DNA of 17,833 bases from CAMDPA01 sp050186055 (lineage in GTDB: Bacteria; Pseudomonadota; Alphaproteobacteria; Rhizobiales; Hyphomicrobiaceae), in NCBI GenBank assembly GCA_050186055.1, contig JBFWYV010000076.1, positions 1-17,833 of the forward strand. Direction: 5' to 3'. A model generated the notes under the pieces. That model had not been told where the DNA came from, ran no database searches, and saw nothing but the letters and a program-made list of their open reading frames with translations. This document shows, in pieces, positions 1-6,652 of this stretch (positions within the stretch are counted from its first letter, which is position 1; each line of letters opens with the position of its first letter). The position numbers and the translations under genes are program-made.

Positions 1-2
1 GC

Positions 3-485
3 CTTTTTTCGAGCGCTGCACTTGGTGCGTTGCTGCTTGCTGTGCCGGCTTTGGCGGAAACGCCAGTTACGCCGGATAAATCCCCCTCGACGATGGAACG
101 GACCGTGCCGGATGCGGCCAAGCCGGGCTCTTCGATGGATCGCACGCTGGACAACAAATCGGACCCTGATGCGGCCGCAACCAATTCTGCACGGACACCG
201 AATCCGGCACTTGCAGACCTTCGGGCAAGCAACCTGATCGGTACAAAGATTTACAATGCACAGAACGAGTCGATCGGCAGCATCAATGATCTGTTGCTCG
301 ACAGCTCAGGCAGCATTGATCGCGTAGTTGTCGGCGTCGGCGGTTTTCTTGGAATGGGCGAACGGAACGTGGCCCTGAAGTTCTCCGACGTCGATGTCCG
401 CAAGGACGGCAAGTCTTATCGGGCCACTGTATCGTTGACCAAGACACAGCTCGAGGCCCTGCCGCAGTGGAAGGCGCCGAACTAG
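3..485 (+). CDS. Exported PRC-barrel domain protein (5' end cut off)
   Basis: The reading frame is open from the window edge, so the true start lies outside. The first visible residues (LFSSALGALLLAVPALAETP) look like the end of a Sec signal peptide cut after ALA, so the protein is probably periplasmic. A low-complexity linker rich in Asp, Pro, Ala and Ser follows. The last 80 or so residues fit a PRC-barrel domain: LIGTKIYN, then ESIGSINDLLLD, then a Gly/Val-rich strand (VVVGVGGFLGMGE) and a closing TLTQLEALP-like stretch (here LTKTQLEALP). PRC-barrel domains occur in RimM, in photosynthetic reaction centre H subunits, and in many rhizobial envelope stress proteins. The last group is the best match here. 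The role is unknown. The TAG stop lies at the edge of the palindromic repeat that follows. Confidence 0.85.
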   Translation, partial: LFSSAALGALLLAVPALAETPVTPDKSPSTMERTVPDAAKPGSSMDRTLDNKSDPDAAATNSARTPNPALADLRASNLIGTKIYNAQNESIGSINDLLLDSSGSIDRVVVGVGGFLGMGERNVALKFSDVDVRKDGKSYRATVSLTKTQLEALPQWKAPN

Positions 486-486
486 A

Positions 487-530
487 GTGCTTCCGGAAAA
501 GTGGGAATCGGTTTTTCCGATAAGAAGCAC
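487..530. repeat. Interrupted palindrome resembling a dispersed Rhizobiales intergenic repeat
   Basis: GTGCTT (487-492) pairs with AAGCAC (525-530), and CGGAAAA (494-500) pairs with TTTTCCG (513-519), forming an imperfect hairpin directly after the PRC-barrel gene. The tail (GACAAAACAAAGATCTAG) and the core (GGAAAAGTGGGAATCGG) resemble a dispersed intergenic element I remember from Bradyrhizobium-like genomes. The family assignment is from memory; the inverted repeat is seen directly. Only one copy is present in the window. It may act as a 3' mRNA stabiliser or a weak terminator. Confidence 0.6.
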
Positions 531-544
531 GACAAAACAAAGAT

Positions 545-586
545 CTAGGGCCTTTCTGCTTTCGTTGAACCCCAGAAAGGCCCTAG
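545..586. terminator. Perfect 14-bp inverted repeat, probable transcription terminator
   Basis: CTAGGGCCTTTCTG (545-558) is perfectly complementary to CAGAAAGGCCCTAG (573-586), with a 14-base spacer. It lies downstream of the PRC-barrel gene and upstream of the MgtC-family gene. There is no T tract on either side, so it may need other factors to terminate, or may only protect the 3' end of the mRNA. Confidence 0.5.
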
Positions 587-629
587 CATGCTGGCGACGA
601 AGCCTTCAGCGAATTTCGACCTTGCCGGA

Positions 630-650
630 GGCCCCGCTATCAGCGGGGCC
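630..650. terminator. Strong 9-bp GC hairpin with 3-base loop
   Basis: GGCCCCGCT (630-638) and AGCGGGGCC (642-650) form a perfect stem with an ATC loop, followed by ATTTGAAATAAA. It ends 56 bases before the MgtC-family start codon. It could be a terminator for upstream transcription or a structure in the 5' leader of the MgtC-family mRNA. The sequence alone does not decide between these. Confidence 0.45.
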
Positions 651-706
651 ATTTGAAATAAACGGCGCGCAAGCACACCCATCCATAAAGTTTCAGCGGG
701 AACGAT

Positions 707-1195
707 ATGATCGATTCTCTTCGTACGCATCTGCCTGAAAGCGATATCGCCATACGGTTTGTGCTGGCTGCAATCCTGGGCGGATTGATCGGACTCGAGC
801 GTGAGCTGAAGGACCGTCCGGCGGGGTTGCGGACGAATATGCTCACATCGCTGGCTGCCGCTGTATTTACCGTTCTGACTTTTGAGATCTACCACGCGGT
901 GAAGGCAATGGGGACGGATCGTATGGACCCGATCAGGATCATCGAGGCCGTCACTGCCGGTGTCGCATTTCTCGCCGCGGGCACGATCATCAAATCAGGA
1001 GGCAAGGTGGAGGGGCTCACGACAGGTGCAGGCATGTGGCTTGCCGGCGCAATAGGTGTGTCGTGCGGCGCCGGGTTCTATATTCTGGCATTGATTGCAA
1101 CAGTCCTGGCAGGGACTATTCTCGTTGGTCTGCATTGGTTCGAGAGACATATCCTGGAACAGCGAAAGGAGCATGTGAGGCGTCCGGAAGACTAG
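707..1195 (+). CDS. MgtC/SapB family inner-membrane protein
   Basis: This 162-residue, strongly hydrophobic protein has the MgtC/SapB signature. A first membrane segment around residues 17-28 runs into GGLIGLERELKDRPAGLRTN, with the family's Glu-Arg and Arg-Thr-Asn elements. Further segments lie near 45-60 and 80-98, and the pattern GLTTGAGMWLAGAIGVSCGAG follows at about 105-125. It is the short form: it ends after the membrane domain with a charged tail (LEQRKEHVRRPED) and lacks the C-terminal soluble domain of Salmonella MgtC. Family members are linked to survival at low magnesium or inside acidic host compartments, and MgtC affects the F-type ATP synthase; the function of short versions is largely unknown. 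The ATG at 707 has a weak AGCGGGA ribosome-binding site. The gene seems to be transcribed alone, with hairpins on both sides. Confidence 0.88.
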   Translation: MIDSLRTHLPESDIAIRFVLAAILGGLIGLERELKDRPAGLRTNMLTSLAAAVFTVLTFEIYHAVKAMGTDRMDPIRIIEAVTAGVAFLAAGTIIKSGGKVEGLTTGAGMWLAGAIGVSCGAGFYILALIATVLAGTILVGLHWFERHILEQRKEHVRRPED

Positions 1196-1222
1196 CGCAT
1201 AGGCGTTCGCTGGAAAAAGCGA

Positions 1223-1249
1223 GTGTGGAAGGGGTCGCCCCTTCCACAC
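1223..1249. terminator. Bidirectional terminator between convergent genes
   Basis: A perfect 12-bp stem (GTGTGGAAGGGG at 1223-1234, CCCCTTCCACAC at 1238-1249) has a 3-base loop. It sits between the end of the plus-strand MgtC-family gene (1195) and the end of the minus-strand small gene (1263). Read on the minus strand, the stem is followed by TCGCTTTTTCC, a T tract typical of a factor-independent terminator. Read on the plus strand, the tract is poor. It therefore serves the minus-strand gene best. Confidence 0.8.
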
Positions 1250-1262
1250 CAGACTGCCATTC

Positions 1263-1520
1263 TTATCGGTGAGCTCGCGCAACGATTGCGCGGTGGCGCG
1301 CTTCGGCAACCCGTATCCTCATGCGCTCTACCCGCGTAAGCCTGCCATCGGCCCATGCGCCCCGCTTCACCTGAGCCAGCTTCGCGGCGCTCTTTGCGAC
1401 CGCAACGCGTTCCTTCAGCGTGACGCGGTTGAATCCATGCTTGCCCGGAGCTGCCATTGCCGATCCTGCGAAGCCGACACACAAAGCCGCCGCAGAAAGT
1501 CCGATGACAAACGATTTCAT
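1263..1520 (-). CDS. Small basic exported protein of unknown function
   Basis: This gene encodes 85 residues. A clear Sec signal peptide (basic MKSF start, then a hydrophobic Ala/Gly/Leu core) ends at AMA, so the mature part begins near residue 24. The mature part is about 60 residues long and very basic: around 17 Lys/Arg plus several His, against about four acidic residues. Most of it looks helical. It contains ADGRLTRVERMRIR, which resembles the DGxLTxxE-type motifs of other small exported proteobacterial proteins. A strong ribosome-binding site (AAGGAGA, complement of 1527-1533) lies at good spacing before the ATG, and a strong terminator follows the stop, so this is very likely a real single-gene unit. 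I do not recognise a named family. It could be a small periplasmic stress protein or could bind a polyanion; both are guesses. Confidence 0.75.
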   Translation of the reverse strand: MKSFVIGLSAAALCVGFAGSAMAAPGKHGFNRVTLKERVAVAKSAAKLAQVKRGAWADGRLTRVERMRIRVAEARHRAIVARAHR

Positions 1521-1655
1521 AGCGAGTCTCCTTGTTTTCCTGGCCGATCAATTCGACCGATGCAGGAGAAACGCCGTCGCCAGATAACTTCCGTTGAGGA
1601 AAATACCATTATTACAGAGACTTAACATGAACGACCGTTCAGGTTCCGATTTGCG

Positions 1656-4600
1656 CTACTCGGCTGCGGCAGGCTCGCTGATCGGCGTAGCGGTCTCGCG
1701 GACGGGTACGGCGCGCTCGCGTCCAAGCAGAGTGTAGGCCGTCGGAACGACGAACAGGGTCAGAAGCGTGCCGAATGAAATGCCGCCCACGATGACCCAG
1801 CCGATCTCCTGGCGGCTTTGTGCACCGGCGCCGGCAGCCAACGCAAGCGGAATGGCGCCGCCGACCATGGCTGCAGTCGTCATCAGGATCGGACGCAGGC
1901 GGAGCGATGCCGCTTCGATCACGGCGTCGCGTCGTGACATGCCGCTCGCGCAAAGGCTGTTTGCGAATTCGACGATCAGAATGCCGTGCTTGCTGATCAG
2001 TCCAACCAGCGTGACGAGCCCGATCTGGCTGTAGATATTCAGCGTCCCATCCGTCAGGTAAAGCGCGGCGAGGGCCCCTGTTATCGACAGCGGCACAGTG
2101 AGCATGATTATCAGAGGATCCAGGAAGCTCTCGAACTGCGCGGAGAGCACAAGGAATATGAAGCCGAGGGCGAGGATGAACACGAACATCAGGCTCGAGC
2201 CGGCGTCCTTGAATTCCCGGCTCTCTCCTGAGAAGTCGTATCGTACCGACGAGGGGAGAACCTGACCAGCAGTTCGCTCGAGATAGTCCAGTCCTTCCCC
2301 GAGCGAATAGCCGGGAGCGACGTTGCCGGTAATTGTGGCTGACCGAAGCTGATTGAAGCGATTGAGCTCTTTTGGCGCCACGGACTCGCGAACCTTCACC
2401 AGGTTCGAAAGTTGAACCATGACGCCGTTGTTCCCCCGCACATAGATATCGTTGAGATCGCCAGGGGTGCGTCGGTGGTCGGGTGCGACCTGCAGTATTG
2501 CGTCGTATTGCTTTCCGTTCTGATTGAACCGCGTGACGCGCCGTCCGCCGAGCAACGTCTCCAAGGTGCGTCCAACCGTAAGGACACCCGCGCCGGTATC
2601 GGCGATCCGGTCACGATCGACGATCACTTCGAGCTGTGGCTTGTTCAGACGCAGATCGCTGTCGAGGTTCATCAGACCGGGAAACTTCTCGGCTTCCGTG
2701 AGCAGCTTGTTGACGTATTCGTCGAGTTTTTTGTAGGGCTCCGATGTCTGGATCACGAATTCGATCGGCTTGTTCCGCGCGCTCTGGCCGAAGGAGCCCG
2801 GATTGTTGCCGAACGCACGAACGCCGGTAACCTGGGCAAGCTTCGGCTGCATGTCGCGCAAGATCTCCATCTGTGTGCGTTCGCGCTCCTCCCATGGCGT
2901 GAGCTGCGAGAATGAGATCAGCTCGTTCACCGCACGCGAGCCGACAATGATGAAGGAGTGCTGCACCTCCGGCACGTTCTTCAGCATGCGCTCGAAATCC
3001 TGCACATATCGGCTCGTGAAATCGATGGTGGATCCTTCGGGAGCGAGCCCGGCAGTGAACAGCACACCGCGGTCTTCGATGGGAGCGAGTTCCGATTTCA
3101 GGTTCACAAACAGGAACCCGCCGCCGACAGCGATCATGGCCGCCACCGAAATGAGCACCGGCCGCATTCCAAGCGTCGCCACCAGCAGCCGCCGGTAGCC
3201 CTTGTTGAGCGCGACGAAGAACGATTCGATCATGCCGTAGAGGCGCCCGTGCTGCTCATGTTCGCGCAACAGCCGGGAGCACATCATCGGGCTGAGAGTC
3301 AGCGCAACGAATCCGGAGACGAGCACTGATGCCGCCAGCGTCAGGGCGAACTCGGTGAACAGCTTTCCCGTCCGGCCGGGGGCGAATGCAACCGGAGCGT
3401 ACACGGCCGCCAGCGTCAGCGTCATGGCGACCACGGCGCTTGATATTTCGCGAATACCGACGATCGCCGCTTGTAGCGGCTTCATGCCCTCCTCGATGTG
3501 CCGGTGGATATTCTCAAGCACGACGATGGCGTCGTCCACGACGAGCCCGATCGCGAGCACGATCGCCAGCAGCGTCAGGGTATTGATGGAGAACCCCAAT
3601 ACCAGCATCAGCGTGCACGCACCGATGAGCGACACCGGGATCGTGACGAGTGGAATGACTGTCGCCCGCAACGTTCGCAAGAATATGAAGATGAATACGA
3701 CGACGAGGAGCACCGCCTCGGTAATGGTCTCGTAAACGGCCTCGATCGATCGATCGATGAAAATCGATTTGTCATAGGCGATGGTCGCGTTCATGCCGGC
3801 TGGCAGCGACTCGACCATCGCGGGCATCATCTGCCGCAAGGCATGCGATACATCCAGTGGATTGGCTGTCGCCTGCTTCACGATGCCGAGTATCACGGCG
3901 TTGTTGCCGTTGAATCGGGTAATCCGCCGCTCGTCTTCAGGACCGAGCTCCACGCGTGCAACATCGCGAAGGCGGACCGGAAAGCCCTCTGCATCCTTGA
4001 CGACTATGCGGCCGAATTGCTCAGGGGTCGTGAGTCCCGTGCGGGACAGGACCGTGAATTCGCGATCGACGCTCTCGATACGCCCCGACGGCACCTCCGC
4101 GTTCTGCTGGCGCAATGCGTCTTCGATGTCGGCTACCGTCAGGTCGTATGCAGCGAGCCGGGCGCGGTCCAGCCAGACCCGCATGGAGTAGCGGCGCTCG
4201 CCGAAGATGCGGACCTCGGCCACGCCGGGAATGTTCTGAAGCCGGTCGCGCACGTAGCGGTCTGCGTAGTCGGAGATTTCGATCGGCTTATGTCGGCTGC
4301 TGGTGAAGGCGATGTAGATGACGGCCTGGGCATCGGCCTCGACTTTGGCGATGACCGGCTCCTCGATTTCCATCGGCAGCTTGCTTCGCACGCGGGAGAC
4401 CCGATCGCGCACATCGCTCGCGGCGACGTCCGGATCCGTGCTGAGGCGGAACCTGACCGTGATCTGGCTCTTTTCGGGCTTGCTGCTCGAGGTCATCGTA
4501 TCGATGCCCTCGATGCCCGCAATAGAGGTTTCGAGAATCTGGGTGACCTGGGACTCGATGATCTCCGCACTGGCGCCGAGGTAGTCCGTGGTGACCGAAA

Positions 4601-4733
4601 CGATCGGCTCGTCGATGTTGGGATATTCCCGGACCGCAAGCCGGGTGTAGGCGACGAAGCCAGTCAATATGATGATAAGATGAACAACGGTCGCGAATAC
4701 GGGGCGGCGAATGAAAAATTCGAAGAACCCCAT
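1656..4733 (-). CDS. RND-family efflux pump, inner-membrane permease (HAE-1 type)
   Basis: The 1025-residue product has the usual length and layout of AcrB-like pumps. It opens with the typical FFIRRPVFA and a first membrane helix (about 10-28), then a large periplasmic porter region. A central bundle of helices carries LAIGLVVDDAIVVLENIHRH, with the proton-relay pair Asp400-Asp401. A second periplasmic loop and a C-terminal helix bundle follow, with Lys915 (GLISKHGILIVEFAN) and Arg947 (LRLRP). These match AcrB Asp407/408, Lys940 and Arg971. The frame could extend 90 residues upstream into the adaptor gene, but ATG 4733 is preferred: it starts the conserved N-terminus, lies one base after the adaptor's stop, and is preceded by GGGAG (complement of 4740-4744). 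It probably exports drugs or other amphipathic compounds with the upstream adaptor. The substrate cannot be predicted. A four-copy CGAT repeat lies inside the gene. Confidence 0.93.
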   Translation of the reverse strand: MGFFEFFIRRPVFATVVHLIIILTGFVAYTRLAVREYPNIDEPIVSVTTDYLGASAEIIESQVTQILETSIAGIEGIDTMTSSSKPEKSQITVRFRLSTDPDVAASDVRDRVSRVRSKLPMEIEEPVIAKVEADAQAVIYIAFTSSRHKPIEISDYADRYVRDRLQNIPGVAEVRIFGERRYSMRVWLDRARLAAYDLTVADIEDALRQQNAEVPSGRIESVDREFTVLSRTGLTTPEQFGRIVVKDAEGFPVRLRDVARVELGPEDERRITRFNGNNAVILGIVKQATANPLDVSHALRQMMPAMVESLPAGMNATIAYDKSIFIDRSIEAVYETITEAVLLVVVFIFIFLRTLRATVIPLVTIPVSLIGACTLMLVLGFSINTLTLLAIVLAIGLVVDDAIVVLENIHRHIEEGMKPLQAAIVGIREISSAVVAMTLTLAAVYAPVAFAPGRTGKLFTEFALTLAASVLVSGFVALTLSPMMCSRLLREHEQHGRLYGMIESFFVALNKGYRRLLVATLGMRPVLISVAAMIAVGGGFLFVNLKSELAPIEDRGVLFTAGLAPEGSTIDFTSRYVQDFERMLKNVPEVQHSFIIVGSRAVNELISFSQLTPWEERERTQMEILRDMQPKLAQVTGVRAFGNNPGSFGQSARNKPIEFVIQTSEPYKKLDEYVNKLLTEAEKFPGLMNLDSDLRLNKPQLEVIVDRDRIADTGAGVLTVGRTLETLLGGRRVTRFNQNGKQYDAILQVAPDHRRTPGDLNDIYVRGNNGVMVQLSNLVKVRESVAPKELNRFNQLRSATITGNVAPGYSLGEGLDYLERTAGQVLPSSVRYDFSGESREFKDAGSSLMFVFILALGFIFLVLSAQFESFLDPLIIMLTVPLSITGALAALYLTDGTLNIYSQIGLVTLVGLISKHGILIVEFANSLCASGMSRRDAVIEAASLRLRPILMTTAAMVGGAIPLALAAGAGAQSRQEIGWVIVGGISFGTLLTLFVVPTAYTLLGRERAVPVRETATPISEPAAAE
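3743..3758. repeat. Four tandem copies of CGAT within the RND pump gene
   Basis: Four perfect CGAT units run in succession inside the minus-strand RND pump gene, over the codons for Asp-Arg-Ser-Ile. Loss or gain of one unit would shift the frame. Four units is short for a phase-variable tract, so this is probably incidental. Confidence 0.6.
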
Positions 4734-4734
4734 T

Positions 4735-5826
4735 TCAGGCTCCCTTTTCGGGTCGGGATATCGCCAGTGTGCTGCCGTCGCGGATCTGCTGCTGACCAGC
4801 CGTGACGACTGTCGCATCCCGCCCCAGCCCGCTGCGAATCTCCACCCAGCCGGGCTGGCGCACGCCGAGTCCGACTTTCGTCTGCACGGCCCGGCCATCG
4901 ACGACGCGATAGACGTACTGGTCATCATTGATCGCGAATACGGAAGATTCCGGCACGAGGACAGCATTCTCCCGGCGCCCGACGACGATCTGGACACGCG
5001 CAAACAGGCCCGGCGAGAGCTTGCCGTCTGAATTACGGATTCGGGCGCGCAGCCTGATCGCCCGGCCGTTGGCGTCGACGATCGGGTCGATCACGTAGAT
5101 TTCGCCGTTGAACGTCTGTCCGGGCAGGGCATCGACCGTGACATTTATGGTCTGGCCCGGTCTTACCTTCGTCAGCAGGAGCTCGGGAACGCGAAAGTCG
5201 ACTTTGATGATGTCGGTATCCGACAGCGAGACGATCCGGTCGCCGGGGCTGAGAAAGGCGCCGACGCTGACCGCTCGCAAGCCGATATGCCCCGTAAGCG
5301 GCGCGGCGATCTTGGTCTTGTCGAGGCGGGCCTTGGCAAGGGCGGCATTGGCGATTGCAGCCCGGTAGGCGGCAACGGCCTCATCGCGCGAGCGCAGCGT
5401 GCCTGTGCCGCGGCTGGCCAGAGATACGGCGCGCTTCTGGTTCTCTTCTGCAAGCGTCAGGTCCGATTGAGTCTTGTCGTATTCGGCTCGAAGAATGGCG
5501 TCATCCAGTTCGACCAGCGTTTGCCCGGCTTCGACCCGATCGCCTTCCTTGAACGGCAGTTTGGCGATGCGGCCGGCAATCTCCGAAGTGACGACAACTG
5601 TTTCGTTCGGGAGGAGCGAGCCGACTGCATGGATGGTCTCGACAATTGTATTCAATTTTACCTTCCGGGCCTCGACCGTCGCCGCTTTCTCGTTGCTCAA
5701 TCGGGCAACGTTGGCCGTGTGTCCCGCCGATGGCATCAGCGTTTTGTGGTTCATGCCGAAATAGGCGCTGCCAGACAGCACGACGGCGGCACCGGCAATG
5801 AGAAGCAGATAAGAGGTCCGCCGCAT
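4735..5826 (-). CDS. RND efflux periplasmic adaptor (membrane fusion protein, HlyD/AcrA type)
   Basis: The 363-residue product has an N-terminal hydrophobic segment (about residues 5-22) with no lipobox, so it is probably anchored by an uncleaved helix. Then come a first half-lipoyl region (SEIAGRIAKLPFKEGDRVEAGQTLVELD), a helical hairpin of about 60 residues (EYDKTQSDLTLAEENQKRA...), a second half-lipoyl region (APLTGHIGLRAVSVGAFLSPGD), and the beta-barrel and membrane-proximal domains. This order is typical of adaptors linking an RND pump to a TolC/OprM-type channel. ATG 5826 is preferred over an in-frame TTG at 5832, because GGGA lies 7 bases before the ATG but only 1 base before the TTG. 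The stop is one base from the pump's start, so the two are translationally coupled. Divergent from the TetR-type gene and presumably controlled by it. Confidence 0.9.
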   Translation of the reverse strand: MRRTSYLLLIAGAAVVLSGSAYFGMNHKTLMPSAGHTANVARLSNEKAATVEARKVKLNTIVETIHAVGSLLPNETVVVTSEIAGRIAKLPFKEGDRVEAGQTLVELDDAILRAEYDKTQSDLTLAEENQKRAVSLASRGTGTLRSRDEAVAAYRAAIANAALAKARLDKTKIAAPLTGHIGLRAVSVGAFLSPGDRIVSLSDTDIIKVDFRVPELLLTKVRPGQTINVTVDALPGQTFNGEIYVIDPIVDANGRAIRLRARIRNSDGKLSPGLFARVQIVVGRRENAVLVPESSVFAINDDQYVYRVVDGRAVQTKVGLGVRQPGWVEIRSGLGRDATVVTAGQQQIRDGSTLAISRPEKGA

Positions 5827-5854
5827 TGACAATTCCCGTTGGAAGATGAGACTT
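5826..5854 (+). promoter_or_regulatory. Possible promoter of the tetR-type gene
   Basis: A perfect -35 element, TTGACA (5826-5831), is followed 17 bases later by AGACTT (5849-5854), which is a poor -10. If real, the -10 overlaps the first AGAC half-site of the putative operator, so the regulator would repress its own gene. This is inference from spacing only. Confidence 0.3.
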
Positions 5855-5873
5855 GGACGAGACCGTCCAGTCT
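5849..5873. promoter_or_regulatory. Putative TetR-family operator between divergent genes
   Basis: Three related half-sites lie in 25 bases: AGAC (5849-5852), AGAC (5860-5863, an 11-base repeat of the first) and inverted GTCT (5870-5873). AGAC-CGTCCA-GTCT is a perfect 4-bp inverted repeat with a 6-base spacer. GGAC (5855-5858) and GTCC (5865-5868) form an overlapping inverted repeat. The site lies between the divergent regulator and adaptor genes, just upstream of the regulator's ribosome-binding site, as expected for a TetR/AcrR repressor. Binding has not been shown. Confidence 0.6.
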
Positions 5874-5879
5874 AAAGGC

Positions 5880-5908
5880 AGCCTATGCATCAAAATCCAA
5901 TTGGTCAA
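5880..5908 (-). promoter_or_regulatory. Possible promoter of the adaptor-pump operon
   Basis: On the minus strand, TTGACC (complement of 5903-5908) lies 17 bases before TAGGCT (complement of 5880-5885). This is a fair sigma-70-like pair with a good -35 and a weak -10. Transcription would start near the AGAC/GTCT half-sites, so repressor bound there could block it. Low confidence. Confidence 0.3.
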
Positions 5909-6538
5909 TTGCAACATGGTGCTCCTGGGGAAGCGACCCGCCTGTCCGACCAGAAGCACCAGAGTATCATTGCTGCCGCGACGGAAGTGTTTCTGCAGCT
6001 TGGATACGGCGCCGCGAGCATGGATTCGATCGCTTCGGAGGCCAAGGTCTCGAAGCAAACGATCTACAACCATTTTCACAGCAAAGAAGAACTATTCAAG
6101 GCCATTATCGCTGGGGTCACCGTTTCTTTAATGGAACCACTGTGTCTTGAAGGCACTACCGAGATCAGGCCCGAGCAGCAGCTACGCCGGTTCGCCCGCG
6201 ATTTCTTTGAACTGATGCTTCAGCCGTCATCTCTGGCGCTCTATCGGCTGATCATTGCCGAATCGGCTCGTTTCCCCGAGCTTGGTCCGAGCATTTATGA
6301 CGCTGGTGCAGGAAAGCTGATCGAAGTCCTGGCCGAATATCTGGCGCGGCAAACCCAGCAGGGGGCGTTGGCGGTATCGAAGCCGCAGTGGGCCGCCGAG
6401 CAGTTTATCGGAATGCTCAGTGGCCGAGTACAGTTTCGTGCGCTCCTGGCGGAGGGTGAACGGCCATCGAGCCGGGAGATCGATGGCCGCGTCGAGCACG
6501 CCGTGACGGCATTCCTGAAGCAGTATGCGGCCGAATGA
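5885..6538 (+). CDS. TetR/AcrR-family transcriptional repressor
   Basis: This 217-residue protein has an N-terminal TetR DNA-binding domain at about residues 22-75. The sequence HQSIIAAATEVFLQLGYGAASMDSIASEAKVSKQTIYNHFHSKEELF includes the helix-turn-helix and the typical TIYNHF recognition region. The helical C-terminal part is a ligand-binding and dimerisation domain, similar to the one in AefR/AcrR-type efflux regulators. ATG 5885 is preceded by AAAGG (5874-5878) at good spacing. In-frame starts further downstream would truncate a non-conserved tail, so the first 20 residues are less certain. It is divergent from the adaptor-pump operon with a half-site cluster in the shared gap, so it most likely represses that operon and itself until an efflux substrate binds. 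The inducer is unknown. Confidence 0.92.
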   Translation: MHQNPIGQLQHGAPGEATRLSDQKHQSIIAAATEVFLQLGYGAASMDSIASEAKVSKQTIYNHFHSKEELFKAIIAGVTVSLMEPLCLEGTTEIRPEQQLRRFARDFFELMLQPSSLALYRLIIAESARFPELGPSIYDAGAGKLIEVLAEYLARQTQQGALAVSKPQWAAEQFIGMLSGRVQFRALLAEGERPSSREIDGRVEHAVTAFLKQYAAE

Positions 6539-6571
6539 GCATCTGCCTCTGCTTTCCCCGATGTAAGCGCA

Positions 6572-6600
6572 CGCGCGGCGGCGCGATCAGCGCGCGGCGG
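6572..6600. repeat. GC-rich 10-bp direct repeat with internal hairpin, between convergent genes
   Basis: CGCGCGGCGG occurs at 6572-6581 and again at 6591-6600, giving a 19-base period. The spacer can form GCGCG(6581-6585)-ATCAG-CGCGC(6591-6595). It lies between the 3' ends of the convergent TetR-type and receptor genes and might help end transcription, but no T tract follows. Confidence 0.5.
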
Positions 6601-6652
6601 CCCGTGCCGAAGCCGAAACTGCCGCTGCGACACGCAGTCCATGCGTCACGTC

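Noticed and set aside
1600..1650. GGAAC on the minus strand (complement of 1643-1647) as a general-stress sigma factor promoter for the small basic protein
   Set aside because: No CGTT element lies at the usual 16-17 base distance; the nearest matches are at wrong spacing.
3498..4805. Long plus-strand open frame (435 codons) opposite the first RND pump
   Set aside because: It lies wholly antisense to a strongly conserved pump and adaptor end, its product is rich in Asp, Arg and His with no recognisable domain, and GC-rich genes often leave such shadow frames.
4734..5003. 90-residue N-terminal extension of the first RND pump
   Set aside because: It would overlap the adaptor gene, and its Ser/Arg-rich content is unlike an RND N-terminus. 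ATG 4733 with GGGAG fits far better.
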